Shown here: piece after piece, positions 8,225 through 15,755 of the stretch
How positions within the stretch are numbered: position 1 is the stretch's first letter
Layout of the letters: each line of letters begins with the position of its first letter
NCBI GenBank assembly: GCA_013698095.1
Contig: JACCVQ010000160.1
Coordinates: 1-52,189 of the forward strand
Direction: 5' to 3'
DNA: 52,189 nt
Source of the DNA: Chloroflexota bacterium
Lineage (GTDB): Bacteria; Chloroflexota; Limnocylindria; Limnocylindrales; CSP1-4
Made by a program: the position numbers and the translations under genes
The notes under the pieces: generated by a model
The model's input: the letters and a program-made list of their open reading frames with translations, nothing else
What the model was told of the DNA's origin: nothing
Database searches by the model: none

Positions 8225-8647
8225 ATGCCAATCGCCACGTTCCCGATCCGGGTCGGTCGCCGATCGCGGCTGTTGCTGCGGGTGTTCTTCGGCGTCAAGC
8301 CGGCCGAGGCACGGCTGACGCTCGGTGACGGACCGGACGGGGAGCTCGACGTCGTCTTCGGCTGGGTCCACTTCCGGACGCCGATCGCAAACCTAGCGAG
8401 CTGGCGGATCGAAGGCCCGTTCCGGTGGATCACGGCGATCGGGCTCCGGATGAGCATCCGCCACCGCGACCTGACATTCGGTGGCAGCCACCACGGCGGC
8501 GTCAGGATCGACTTCCGGGTGCCCGCCCCGTGGAGCCGCTTCGCGGTCCCGGCGATCTACGTTCCAGCCGACGATCTCGAAGGCCTTGGCGCCGAGCTCG
8601 TCCGGCGCGGCGTGCCCGGCGCGGACGTCCGGCCGCAGGTCAGCTGA
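8225..8647 (+). CDS. conserved hypothetical protein
   Basis: A 140-residue soluble protein without signal peptide or membrane segment. It is rich in beta-strand-like stretches and aromatic residues (LDVVFGWVHFRTPIANLASWRIEGPFRWITAIG). Similar proteins of this length occur in high-GC Gram-positives and Chloroflexota and have no assigned function; the repeating short strands suggest a PH-like beta barrel, which is only an inference. It is transcribed divergently from the DoxX gene and has no operon partner on its strand. The start is supported by the TACGCT hexamer six bases upstream and by the family-like N-terminus (RVGRRSRLLLRVFFG). Confidence 0.7.
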   Translation: MPIATFPIRVGRRSRLLLRVFFGVKPAEARLTLGDGPDGELDVVFGWVHFRTPIANLASWRIEGPFRWITAIGLRMSIRHRDLTFGGSHHGGVRIDFRVPAPWSRFAVPAIYVPADDLEGLGAELVRRGVPGADVRPQVS

Positions 8648-8656
8648 GAATCACCG

Positions 8657-9109
8657 TCACGGGGTGACCGTCAGGAAGCCCGAGGCCAGGATCTTGCCGG
8701 CCGGCGTCGTGAAGGACACGACCCATGTGCCCGGCGTCAGGGCGTCGCCCGACAGGTCGATCGCGAACAGGTCTGCATTCTCGGGATTGTTGGTCGCGGT
8801 CGGCGGCCGCTCCGGCTTGTTCGAGGACCCCGAGCCGACCTTGACCACGACGCCGCCGGCAGGTTGCGGCGTGAATGCCCGACCAACCGCGATCAGGGGC
8901 GTGCCGGCCTTGGCCGAGGTCACCTTGCCGCCGACGGTCAGCGCGACTGGGTCGTAGCTGGCTCCGAACATCACCGAGCTCGCCGCCGGCAGGTCCGCTC
9001 CGCCGCCGCCCCCACCGCCGCCGGCCCCACCGCTCGCGGCCGGTGGTTCCCCACCGCACGCCACGACCAGCAGCGCGAACATGACCCACGCGCCCAGAAG
9101 GTGCCGCAT
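8657..9109 (-). CDS. putative lipoprotein
   Basis: A 150-residue exported protein. Residues 1-17 form a short signal peptide ending in a lipobox-like LVVAC, with the lipidated cysteine at residue 18. A flexible Gly/Ala linker (about 24-38, nine Gly in a row with one break) follows. The remainder (about 45-150) looks like an all-beta domain (DPVALTVGGKVTSAKAGTPLIAVGRAF and GTWVVSFTTPAGKILASGFLTV). No catalytic motif is visible. It is probably anchored on the outer face of the membrane. Its stop lies ten bases from the stop of the convergent upstream gene. Confidence 0.7.
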   Translation of the reverse strand: MRHLLGAWVMFALLVVACGGEPPAASGGAGGGGGGGGADLPAASSVMFGASYDPVALTVGGKVTSAKAGTPLIAVGRAFTPQPAGGVVVKVGSGSSNKPERPPTATNNPENADLFAIDLSGDALTPGTWVVSFTTPAGKILASGFLTVTP

Positions 9110-9237
9110 CTCAGTCTCCCTGCATTGACCGGATTGGGGGCAGTATCCATGGAGCGCGGCCCGAGCGTTCGGCGATCGCGCAGGACCCTGGTGCGCGCCC
9201 GCCCAGCGGCACCCCGATCGCCGGCGCCGCGCTGTGC

Positions 9238-10533
9238 TCAGGGCACCCCGGCCGGGGCGCCGCCTGGACCGCTGAGCGCCAGCGATCGGCCAGCTCGGAA
9301 GGCCGCGATCAGGTCGGTGTAGTCGGACAGACCGCGTTCATAGCCGAGCGCCCAGAAGCCAGCTCCGGCCAGGCCGCGGGCGTTGGCCAACCCGAGCTTC
9401 GGCGTCAGGCTCCGCGGGGTGTCGTAGTAGATCGTCTGCCAACCGTCGCCATCCGGGACGGCCAGCACACCGACGTCCTCGATCGTGTCGTAGCCGTGAG
9501 TCGCCTCCGGATGGCGGATCGTTGCCAGGTTCCGGCGCGGGACCCAGATGTCACCCGGGCCGGTGGCCTCCGAGCCGACGTCGGAGCTCGCCGTCGGCCA
9601 CGTCAGCCCGTACAGCGGCAGCCCGAGGATCGTCCGGTCGACGGGGACGCCGGCCGCCGCATACGTGTCCAGTGACCAGGTCAGGGATCGATCGGCACCA
9701 TCACGCCGGGCCAGAGGCGCCGATGCACCGGGCTCGCTGCCCGCGGTTCGGTAGTCGTAGCCCATGAGGAAGATCCGGTCGGCGCCGGCGAGCGTTGCCG
9801 CCAGAGCGAGGGCCGCGCCCTGCCGCCCGGCGCCGGTGGTGACTGTCACGGTCGCACCCGGCTCATCTGACCGGAGAGCGCTCCGGAGCCGACTCACGAA
9901 CGCCCCGTACGCTGCGATGTCGTCGTTGTCGATCACCTCGACATCGACCGCGACGCCGTCGACGCCGAGCTCGGCTCGGAAGTCGACGAGGGCGGCGATC
10001 ACCTTCGCCTGGAGGGCATCGGATTCGAACAGCGCGGCGTTCTTGTCCCGGCCGAAGCTCGTCCAGGCGACCTCGACCCGGCGGCCAGCCGCGTGGGCGT
10101 CCGCGACGATCTGGCGACCGATCGGCCCGGTCAGGCGGCGATGACCGTTCTCGGACGCGGCCAGCACGCCCCGGCCGGTGTGGGTCACCGAGAAGAGTCC
10201 GATCGTCGTCGCGTCGGTGGCCCGGAGGTGGGCGGCGATCGAGTCGTCGATCTCCCAGTACGGCACGAAGCCGTAGATCTCGTGGCCCGGCAATGGTGGC
10301 GCCCCCCGCACGATCGGTGGCGACGATGGCACGACCGTCGACCCGATCGTGGGCACAGCGCCGGCCCGCCCTAGGAGGACGATCGAGCCGAGGATCGCGA
10401 GTCCGCTGACGATGGCGACCGCGATGCCGCCGGCCGGACCGAGCCCCGTTCGTGGCCCGGGCGGTCCAGCCATCGCCCTCCGTCGCATCCTGCGCATCGG
10501 ATCAGTCTGCGGCCCGACCGCGTCGCGGTCCAC
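9238..10533 (-). CDS. GH18-family glycosidase, membrane-anchored
   Basis: A 431-residue protein with a cytoplasmic basic start, one transmembrane or uncleaved signal segment (about 35-57), a Pro/Ser linker and a glycoside hydrolase family 18 barrel (about 84-420). The barrel shows the family signature DGVAVDVE (192-199), with E199 as the expected acid catalyst, then FLMGYDY (255-261) on strand 6 and the late tryptophan in GFWALGYERG. GH18 enzymes cleave beta-1,4 GlcNAc linkages in chitin or related glycans; the short bacterial spore-coat and cortical-fragment-type members are also in this group, so chitin is not assured as substrate. GTG 10533 has a purine-rich upstream stretch; ATG at about 10497 is an alternative start. 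Confidence 0.82.
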   Translation of the reverse strand: MDRDAVGPQTDPMRRMRRRAMAGPPGPRTGLGPAGGIAVAIVSGLAILGSIVLLGRAGAVPTIGSTVVPSSPPIVRGAPPLPGHEIYGFVPYWEIDDSIAAHLRATDATTIGLFSVTHTGRGVLAASENGHRRLTGPIGRQIVADAHAAGRRVEVAWTSFGRDKNAALFESDALQAKVIAALVDFRAELGVDGVAVDVEVIDNDDIAAYGAFVSRLRSALRSDEPGATVTVTTGAGRQGAALALAATLAGADRIFLMGYDYRTAGSEPGASAPLARRDGADRSLTWSLDTYAAAGVPVDRTILGLPLYGLTWPTASSDVGSEATGPGDIWVPRRNLATIRHPEATHGYDTIEDVGVLAVPDGDGWQTIYYDTPRSLTPKLGLANARGLAGAGFWALGYERGLSDYTDLIAAFRAGRSLALSGPGGAPAGVP

Positions 10534-10699
10534 GACCGCCGCCCCGTCTCGCTCCGGCCAGACGCGCGTCGAGCGGCAGAATCAAGTATTGTTCATCCCG
10601 GACGTCGAGATGCCTGCCGCCGGGGGAACCGCGACGAACGAATTTTGAAGGACCGGGACCCTGCCAGATCGGAAGACTTCGCGAGCCAGCGATCGGTCC

Positions 10700-11134
10700 T
10701 TGAACGACTCGCTGCCGAAGGTCGCCCGACGACGCGTGGCGGCTGGACCGATGCCGGAGCTCGAGGAGGCGGAAGAGCTCCTGCTGGTTCTCCGGGGCAT
10801 CGGGGCCGTGATGCTCCTGACGACCAATCGCGTGATCGTTGCCCGCGACGGCGTCGCGCGCCGGCCGCGGTCAGGGATCCAATCGTTCCCCTTGGCGGCA
10901 ATCACCCTGCTCCGGGTCGAGCTGGGCAGCGCGCCGTCCGGTCGGATCGCGGTCTCGACGACGACCGGCCAGGAAGCCGTGAGCATGTTCTTCGACGCAC
11001 GTTCGCTCGACCGTGCCTATGAGTTGATCGACGTCGCGCGCCCCCTGATCGCTCGGGAGCGACGTCGGTTTGACCGCGGAGCGGCCCGCCCCCGGGCCGG
11101 GCGGACAGGTTTTGGCAGGGCGGATCCCGCCTGA
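10700..11134 (+). CDS. small conserved PH-like protein
   Basis: A soluble protein of up to 144 residues (TTG 10700), or 127 if it starts at ATG 10751. The core (about residues 25-120) alternates short hydrophobic strands and turns (AVMLLTTNRVIVARDGVARRPRSGIQSFPL, then GRIAVSTTTGQEAVSMFFDAR) and ends in an amphipathic helix. This is how bacterial PH-like domains look. Relatives occur in Chloroflexota without known function. The C-terminal tail is Arg/Gly/Pro-rich and probably disordered. It converges on the secreted-peptide gene at 11270. Confidence 0.65.
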   Translation: MNDSLPKVARRRVAAGPMPELEEAEELLLVLRGIGAVMLLTTNRVIVARDGVARRPRSGIQSFPLAAITLLRVELGSAPSGRIAVSTTTGQEAVSMFFDARSLDRAYELIDVARPLIARERRRFDRGAARPRAGRTGFGRADPA

Positions 11135-11153
11135 CCTCCCCGACCCCCCGCCT

Positions 11154-11174
11154 CCCGACGCCCGGGCGGTCGGG
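11154..11174. terminator. GC-rich hairpin between convergent genes
   Basis: CCCGACGCCC pairs with GGGCGGTCGGG around a tiny loop, with a single bulge. It lies between the end of the PH-like gene (plus) and the end of the secreted-peptide gene (minus). There is no T-run on either side. Confidence 0.35.
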
Positions 11175-11269
11175 ACGTTCCTCGCGCCGCGAGCCGCGGG
11201 CGTCAGCGTCAATGCCGTCGAGTCGTCGGGCGGCGCAGGAGTCAGGTCAGCTCTGGCGGGACCTCGAGC

Positions 11270-11386
11270 TCACTTCGGGAACGGAATTGGACCCCCATCC
11301 GCCAGGGCGGTACCCACAGTGGCGAGAAGGGCGGTCGCTGCGACGATGGCCGAGATCGCGAGTGAACGGGCTCGATGGAAACGCAC
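11270..11386 (-). CDS. 38-residue secreted peptide precursor
   Basis: A 38-codon gene with a strong AAAAGGAG seven bases before its GTG start, better than most genes in the window. The product has a basic N-terminus (MRFHRARS), a 16-residue hydrophobic core and a canonical signal-peptidase site ALA|D after residue 29. This leaves the nine-residue mature peptide DGGPIPFPK. Nothing else is encoded before the stop. The gene is divergent from the XRE-TPR regulator, whose ATG is 166 bases away. Divergence of a tiny exported peptide and an HTH-TPR protein is the layout of Rgg/SHP-type peptide signalling in Firmicutes, so I propose a pheromone precursor. Truncation of a longer secreted protein is the main alternative. 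Confidence 0.6.
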   Translation of the reverse strand: MRFHRARSLAISAIVAATALLATVGTALADGGPIPFPK

Positions 11387-11433
11387 GTGGGTGCTCCTTT
11401 TCCGCCGGGCCCGCGGCGCGAGGACGCCTGTCC

Positions 11434-11461
11434 ATGGTAGGCAGTTTCGGAAAGCGTGCAA
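11434..11461 (-). promoter_or_regulatory. candidate promoter of the peptide gene
   Basis: On the minus strand TTGCAC (11461-11456) is followed after 16 bases by TACCAT (11439-11434), giving a transcript start near 11427 and a leader of about 40 bases. The hexamer matches are moderate. Confidence 0.4.
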
Positions 11462-11470
11462 GTATTTACA
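11457..11470. promoter_or_regulatory. imperfect dyad, candidate operator
   Basis: TGCAAGTATTTACA reads as TGYAARTAYTTRCA on both strands (10 of 14 positions symmetric). It overlaps the proposed -35 of the peptide promoter and sits in the only AT-rich patch of this intergenic region. Confidence 0.35.
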
Positions 11471-11532
11471 AACGGTCTCGACGCTATCCCCTCCCGAGCC
11501 GGCGGTGGCAGGAGTCAACTGGGGGTTGTGCG

Positions 11533-11545
11533 ATACGCGTATGAT
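11533..11545 (+). promoter_or_regulatory. -10-like TATGAT and ATACGCGTAT palindrome
   Basis: TATGAT (11540-11545) lies seven bases before ATG 11553. It overlaps a perfect 10-bp palindrome ATACGCGTAT (11533-11542). The regulator has no Shine-Dalgarno. The arrangement suggests a leaderless transcript with a possible self-regulatory site at its promoter. Confidence 0.4.
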
Positions 11546-11552
11546 CCGCGAC

Positions 11553-12854
11553 ATGCCGACGACGATCCGCACCCGCAACCGGCCGAGCCTGGCCGCCGAA
11601 GACCTCGATCTGGCACGCCAGGTCGGCACCCGATTGAAGGCGGCCCGGACCCGAGCTGGCCTGACCCAGCGCGAGCTGGCCGAGCCGCGCTATACGAAGG
11701 CCTACATCAGCGCGCTGGAGAATGGGCTGATCAAGCCGTCGTTGGCGGCCCTTCGCTTCCTGGCTCGTCGCCTGGGGACGGTTCCTGGTGCGTTCCTGGC
11801 CGACGAGGACAGCCACTGGCAGCGGCTTGACGCGGAGCTCCGCCTGGCGTCTGGCGACTGGCAAGCGGCTGCCGATCGCTTCCAGGCAATCCTTGACGGG
11901 GAGTCGGCCGGAGTCGGCCGGGGCCTGAGCCTGCTTGGCATGGCCGAGGCCAGCTACCGATTGGGGAAGGCCCTCGATACGATCGGCTATGCCAGCGAGG
12001 CTCGGGAGCTCTTGACAGCCGCCAACCGACATGCCGAGGCCCAACGGGCCGTTTATTGGCTGTCCGCTGGTCACCACTCGACCGGTGATACGTCGCGTGC
12101 TCGGATCCTGCTGGAAAACATGCTGGGCAGCGAAGTCGAACCGCGGGCAGATCCCGATCTGCGGGTCCGCGCCCTGATCGCGCTCGCCGCGGTCGTGAGC
12201 CAGACCGACGACGGAAAGGCCGCGATCGCCTTGCTCCAGGAAGCGCGCCGCATCGGTGCGGACCTCGACGACCGGCGCCGGGCGACCCTCCTCCACTCTC
12301 TCGCCCAGTCCTACCGAACGACCGGCGACCTGGAGGGTGCCGTCCGGACGGGGGTCGAAAGTCTGGCCTTGTACCGGGCCGTCGACGCCCGGGCAGAGAT
12401 TGCATCGATCGAGAACGAGCTGGCGATGACGTACCTGGGCCTCGGCAGCCTCGACGAAGCGACCCGCTATGCCGGCGCCGCGAGGGTCCAGATGGAACAC
12501 GAGAACGATCGATTCTGGCTGGCCCATCTCGGCGACACCGACGCCCGGATCGCCTTGGCCCGGGATGATCTCGAGGGAGCCGCCCAGCACGCGGCGACGG
12601 CGATCGAGCTGGCGACCGCCGTCAACAATTCAAAGGCCCTCGTCGACGCCCTCCTGACCGCCGCCCGGGTGGCTCGCCGACTGGGCGATCTCGGCGCCGC
12701 GACCGCCGCCCTCGAACGAGCCGAGCAATCGTCGCTGGACGGCCCGCCGGCGCGCCTCCGCCAGGTCCTCACTGAGCGGAGCGAGCTTGCGGCCGAAACC
12801 GGCGATCTCGCGACTGCGTACGAGCTCGGCAGGCGGGCCCTCGCCCTCAGCTGA
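11553..12854 (+). CDS. XRE-HTH regulator with TPR domain (RNPP-like)
   Basis: A 433-residue protein. An XRE helix-turn-helix occupies about residues 22-76 (RAGLTQRELAEPRYTKAYISALENG, then KPSLAALRFLARRLG). The rest (about 85-433) is almost wholly alpha-helical, with consecutive TPR-like helix pairs marked by small/large residue spacing (GLSLLGMAEASYRLG, LLHSLAQSYRTTGDLEGAV, NELAMTYLGLGSLDEATRYA, ARIALARDDLEGAAQHA). HTH plus multi-TPR is the architecture of the Rap/Rgg/NprR/PlcR group, whose TPRs bind exported-and-reimported peptides. The divergent peptide gene makes that role plausible here. The alternative is a cytosolic TPR regulator that binds another protein. ATG 11541 is a possible earlier start. 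Confidence 0.85.
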   Translation: MPTTIRTRNRPSLAAEDLDLARQVGTRLKAARTRAGLTQRELAEPRYTKAYISALENGLIKPSLAALRFLARRLGTVPGAFLADEDSHWQRLDAELRLASGDWQAAADRFQAILDGESAGVGRGLSLLGMAEASYRLGKALDTIGYASEARELLTAANRHAEAQRAVYWLSAGHHSTGDTSRARILLENMLGSEVEPRADPDLRVRALIALAAVVSQTDDGKAAIALLQEARRIGADLDDRRRATLLHSLAQSYRTTGDLEGAVRTGVESLALYRAVDARAEIASIENELAMTYLGLGSLDEATRYAGAARVQMEHENDRFWLAHLGDTDARIALARDDLEGAAQHAATAIELATAVNNSKALVDALLTAARVARRLGDLGAATAALERAEQSSLDGPPARLRQVLTERSELAAETGDLATAYELGRRALALS

Positions 12855-12869
12855 TCATCGCGGGGCGCC

Positions 12870-13046
12870 TCAGATCCCGCGGATGACCATTCCCAGCAGG
12901 AGCAGGGCGATCGCCAGACCGAAGGCGGCCACGCCGGCGAGATCCGGGATCACGGTCCCGTAGGTCCCGAGCAGGCCGATGACCATCAGGACGAGCGCGA
13001 CCGCGATCGTTCGGGCCGTCGGCGCGAAGTTGGTTCGCCCGCTCAT
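12870..13046 (-). CDS. small two-TM membrane protein
   Basis: A 58-residue protein with a short polar N-terminus (MSGRTNFAPTAR) and two hydrophobic helices: VALVLMVIGLLGTYG and a C-terminal segment GVAAFGLAIALLLLGMVIRG. No motif beyond this is visible. Its ATG follows the stop of the upstream small membrane gene after one base (TGAGATG), so the two are translationally coupled. They probably work as a pair, of unknown function. The ATG at 13046 is preferred over a longer Arg/Ser-rich frame. The gene converges on the XRE-TPR regulator with 15 bases between stops. Confidence 0.6.
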   Translation of the reverse strand: MSGRTNFAPTARTIAVALVLMVIGLLGTYGTVIPDLAGVAAFGLAIALLLLGMVIRGI

Positions 13047-13047
13047 C

Positions 13048-13278
13048 TCAGATCCCTGGCAGGAGCGAGCCGACGACGAGCAGGCTCGCTGACAGAAGGA
13101 GGGCCAGCCAGCCGGTCTCGGCGGTCGGGCCGAGGCCAAAGCCGGCCGTGATGTCGGTGACGGGCTTCAGGAGCTCCACGAGCGGCACGATCGGCACGGC
13201 GAGCACGAGTCCGATCGCGGCCAGCGCGATCGCGGCGCCGACGGTGATCAGGCGCGGCGGGTTCGGGTGGAGTCGCAT
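13048..13278 (-). CDS. small two-TM membrane protein
   Basis: A 76-residue protein with two hydrophobic helices (VGAAIALAAIGLVLAVPIVPLVELL and a C-terminal LALLLSASLLVVGSLLPGI) separated by a Gly/Thr-rich loop. ATG 13278 gives MRLHPNPPRL before the first helix. It is the first gene of a two-gene unit with the 58-residue protein downstream, one base apart. Both resemble single-unit membrane proteins of Chloroflexota that carry no annotation. I cannot assign a role. Confidence 0.6.
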   Translation of the reverse strand: MRLHPNPPRLITVGAAIALAAIGLVLAVPIVPLVELLKPVTDITAGFGLGPTAETGWLALLLSASLLVVGSLLPGI

Positions 13279-13405
13279 CCAACGATCATATCGAGCGCGA
13301 AGTGGCAGCGGCGGTCGTCGGCCGTCGGATGCGGCGAGACCCGGCCACCGTCGACCGGGTCTCGCAGGATCAGCGGGCGCCGTCGTGCCGGCGAACCGAC
13401 CTTCG

Positions 13406-14065
13406 TCAGCCGTAGAAGTCGGTGACCAGCCGGGTCCGGGTGCCGTACCGCCAAATCCCGATCCCGAGCGTCTTGAATTTGGGGTTCTTGATGTTCTTCC
13501 AGTGTCCGCCGCCGGTTGCCTTCTCGGCCTGGAACCGAAGGTGCGACGCCAGGACGGCGGCCTTGGCCGACGCATAGCCATCGCGGCAGCCGATGTTCTC
13601 GCCCCACGTGTAGCGGTAGTAGCCAGCCATTCGGAGGCGGTAGCCCGGGTCGCCGTTGGCGAAGTGGCTGCACAGGTTCCTGACGGCGAGCAGCTTTCCG
13701 TAGGGCCGCGACACCTTGTCGGACAGGCCGTAGGAGTAGGTCAGGGGCGTGACGTAGGCGCTGTAGCGACCGCTGCCGTAGCCGCGGCACGTCCCGTCGC
13801 TCAGGACCCAGCCACCGGTCCGGGTGCAGTTCACGAGGCCGAAGTAGAAGCGCTCGACCGTGTACCACGGCTTGTCGACCGCGGTGGTGGCGATGGCAAT
13901 TGGGTTCGTGGCATCTGGTGACCGGACGGCGGTCGTGGTGGCCGCGACGGGGGCCGCGGCGAGCACGCTGAGGAGTGCGATGCCGAGCGTCAGGCCGACC
14001 AGTCGATGGCCGGTGGCGCCGAAACGAGGGGACGCCGCGTGGGCGCCGCTTGGTGCATGGATCAA
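13406..14065 (-). CDS. secreted CAP-domain (SCP/PR-1-like) protein
   Basis: A 219-residue protein starting at TTG 14065 behind a perfect AGGAGG eight bases upstream. Residues 1 to about 42 form a long signal peptide (hydrophobic LVGLTLGIALLSVLAAAPVAA). After a divergent region the C-terminal half (about 120-215) matches the CAP superfamily: YTWGENIG, a conserved HLRF helix, then GGHWKNIKNPKFKTLGIGIW and the closing TDFYG. Bacterial CAP proteins are extracellular, usually without a proven enzyme activity. A Cys-rich N-terminal extension (VNCTRTGG, DGTCRGYG, NLCSHF) may be disulfide-linked. The 400-base leader is described separately. Confidence 0.8.
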   Translation of the reverse strand: MIHAPSGAHAASPRFGATGHRLVGLTLGIALLSVLAAAPVAATTTAVRSPDATNPIAIATTAVDKPWYTVERFYFGLVNCTRTGGWVLSDGTCRGYGSGRYSAYVTPLTYSYGLSDKVSRPYGKLLAVRNLCSHFANGDPGYRLRMAGYYRYTWGENIGCRDGYASAKAAVLASHLRFQAEKATGGGHWKNIKNPKFKTLGIGIWRYGTRTRLVTDFYG

Positions 14066-14474
14066 GACTCGTGCCTCCTGTCTGCCGGACGTCGCGGCGA
14101 GGCGCGACGACGGTGGTCTGATGCCGGGCAGGCAGACGGGAAGGTCGGGGCCCGCGCTGACGCGCGGGACGAGCGGGCGGGTGACGGGCGGCGCCGGCGG
14201 AACCGCTGGGGCGGTAGGTCTGCCTGGGGGCGGCGGCTGCGATTGGCCTTCCTTGGGGGGACTGAACCTCGCCCGGACAGTATCGCCCCGGCGGGCCGTC
14301 CCGTCACCCCCGGAATGCACCAGACATGAAACCGTCGGTCCGGCCGAGTGACCGTCGGCCTGCCAGTGGGCGTCGGACCTCCGTGAGACCTCCGTCGCGG
14401 CCTCACATTCCGTCCACATCCGAGATCGAGGATGGACATCGACAACCACCTCAAATCAACGGAGTGCCCAGCAC
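14066..14474. other. long divergent intergenic region
   Basis: About 410 bases separating the CAP gene (minus) from the membrane-protein/two-component operon (plus). I looked for a cyclic-di-AMP-type or other riboswitch in the CAP leader and did not find the conserved core. A GC-rich self-complementary stretch (CCCGCGC with GCGCGGG near 14150-14167) is the only clear hairpin. No small gene with a ribosome-binding site was found. Confidence 0.4.
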
Positions 14475-14927
14475 ATGAACGGCCAATCCTTCGCTCGCAT
14501 CCTCCTTGTCCTCGTCCTCGTCGGTGGCGCCATCGGCATCGGTGTCAGCGCCTACAACGCCGGCGTCTCGGCCGGTGTCTCATCCGGCCTCGTCGAGGCC
14601 GGCCAGGTCGTCGTCACCCCCGGCGGCTACCCCGGCGCTCCCTACGTCGGCTACGGCTACGGCTGGGGCAGCGGTCACGGCTTCAGCTTCTTCGGCTTCA
14701 TCGGCGGCCTGTTCGTTCTTCTCCTCCTGTTCGGGCTGATCCGAGCGGCATTCGGCGGCTCGCGCCGCGGCTGGGGCCCGGGCGGACACGGTGGCTGGGG
14801 CCCCGGCCCCGGCGGGTGGCGGTCCGATGCGTGGGAGGAGCGGGTCCGCGAGACCCACGATGCCCTCCACCGCAACGCCGGCTCGCGCGACGCCGGCAGC
14901 GGGCCGGACGAGCCGGCCCGGACCTGA
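14475..14927 (+). CDS. small membrane protein upstream of two-component system
   Basis: A 150-residue protein with an N-terminal hydrophobic helix (ARILLVLVLVGGAIGIGVSAYNAGVSAG), a Gly/Tyr/Pro-rich external loop (GGYPGAPYVGYGYGWGSG), a second helix (FGFIGGLFVLLLLFGLIRAAFGG) and a Gly/Trp/Pro-rich cytoplasmic tail ending in a charged helix (SDAWEERVRETHDALH). The gene lies 135 bases upstream of the response regulator on the same strand. Proteins of this shape often head response-regulator/sensor-kinase operons in Chloroflexota and Actinobacteria. The histidine kinase below has almost no extracellular domain, so this protein may supply sensing, which is an inference. Confidence 0.7.
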   Translation: MNGQSFARILLVLVLVGGAIGIGVSAYNAGVSAGVSSGLVEAGQVVVTPGGYPGAPYVGYGYGWGSGHGFSFFGFIGGLFVLLLLFGLIRAAFGGSRRGWGPGGHGGWGPGPGGWRSDAWEERVRETHDALHRNAGSRDAGSGPDEPART

Positions 14928-15062
14928 CGACCCGGACCTGACGACCGCCCGGTCACCGGGCTGTCCAGCGGCCGGAGAGATCGCCCGGCCCCCTCCCCCT
15001 CCCGTGACACCGGGTCCCAGCCGGGACCCGGTGTCGCATTCCCAGCCCTAGGATGAGCGGCG

Positions 15063-15755
15063 ATGAAGACGATCCTCGTCGTCGACGACGAGCCCAAGAT
15101 CGTGGACCTGGCCCGGGACTACCTCGAGCACGCCGGTTTCGCGGTCCGGACGGCCGCCGATGGGCCCGCCGCGGTGGCCGCCGTCGAGCGCGACCAGCCC
15201 GACCTCGTCGTCCTCGACCTCGGCCTGCCGGGTCTTGATGGGCTGGACGTGACACGCGCGATCCGGCGCGACTCGAACCTGCCTGTGATCATGCTGACGG
15301 CACGGGACGATGAGCTCGACAAGCTCCTCGGCCTGGAGCTGGGCGCCGACGACTACCTCACGAAGCCGTTCAGCCCGCGCGAGCTCGTGGCCCGGGTCCG
15401 AGCGGTCCTGCGCCGGGCTGACGCAACCGCCCTCGCCGGCTCTGACGACGTGATCCGGACCGGCGACCTGACCCTCGACGTCCCGCGGATGCGGGCCGAG
15501 CGAGCCGGCCGAACCATCGAGCTGACACCCACCGAGTTTGCCCTCCTTGCCGCCCTCGCCCGCCAGCCCGGCCGGATCTTCACCCGCTCGCAGCTCCTCG
15601 ACGTCGTGCATGGCGTCGCGTTCGAGTCCTACGAGCGGGCGATCGACACCCACATCAAGAACATCCGCCGCAAGCTGGAACCGGATCCGCGCCGGCCGAC
15701 GCTCGTCCTGACCGTCTACGGCGTGGGCTATCGCGTCGCGGACGAGCGGCCGTGA
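15063..15755 (+). CDS. OmpR/PhoB-family response regulator
   Basis: A 230-residue two-domain regulator. The receiver domain (1-120) has the acidic pair D8/D9, the phosphoacceptor D52 in VVLDLGLPGLDG, T79 and the conserved K101 in DDYLTKPF. The C-terminal winged helix (about 135-228) is PhoB-type, with LTPTEFALLAALARQPGRIFTRSQLL, the recognition helix region AIDTHIKNIRRKLE and the closing VYGVGYRV. Phosphorylation by the kinase encoded next should promote dimerisation at direct repeats in target promoters. The stop overlaps the kinase start (GTGA), so expression is coupled. Confidence 0.95.
   Translation: MKTILVVDDEPKIVDLARDYLEHAGFAVRTAADGPAAVAAVERDQPDLVVLDLGLPGLDGLDVTRAIRRDSNLPVIMLTARDDELDKLLGLELGADDYLTKPFSPRELVARVRAVLRRADATALAGSDDVIRTGDLTLDVPRMRAERAGRTIELTPTEFALLAALARQPGRIFTRSQLLDVVHGVAFESYERAIDTHIKNIRRKLEPDPRRPTLVLTVYGVGYRVADERP

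Noticed and set aside
14066..14340. Riboswitch in the leader of the CAP-domain gene
   Set aside because: I looked for the cyclic-di-AMP riboswitch core, suggested by the cell-wall-type context, and did not find it. The GC hairpin alone is not enough.
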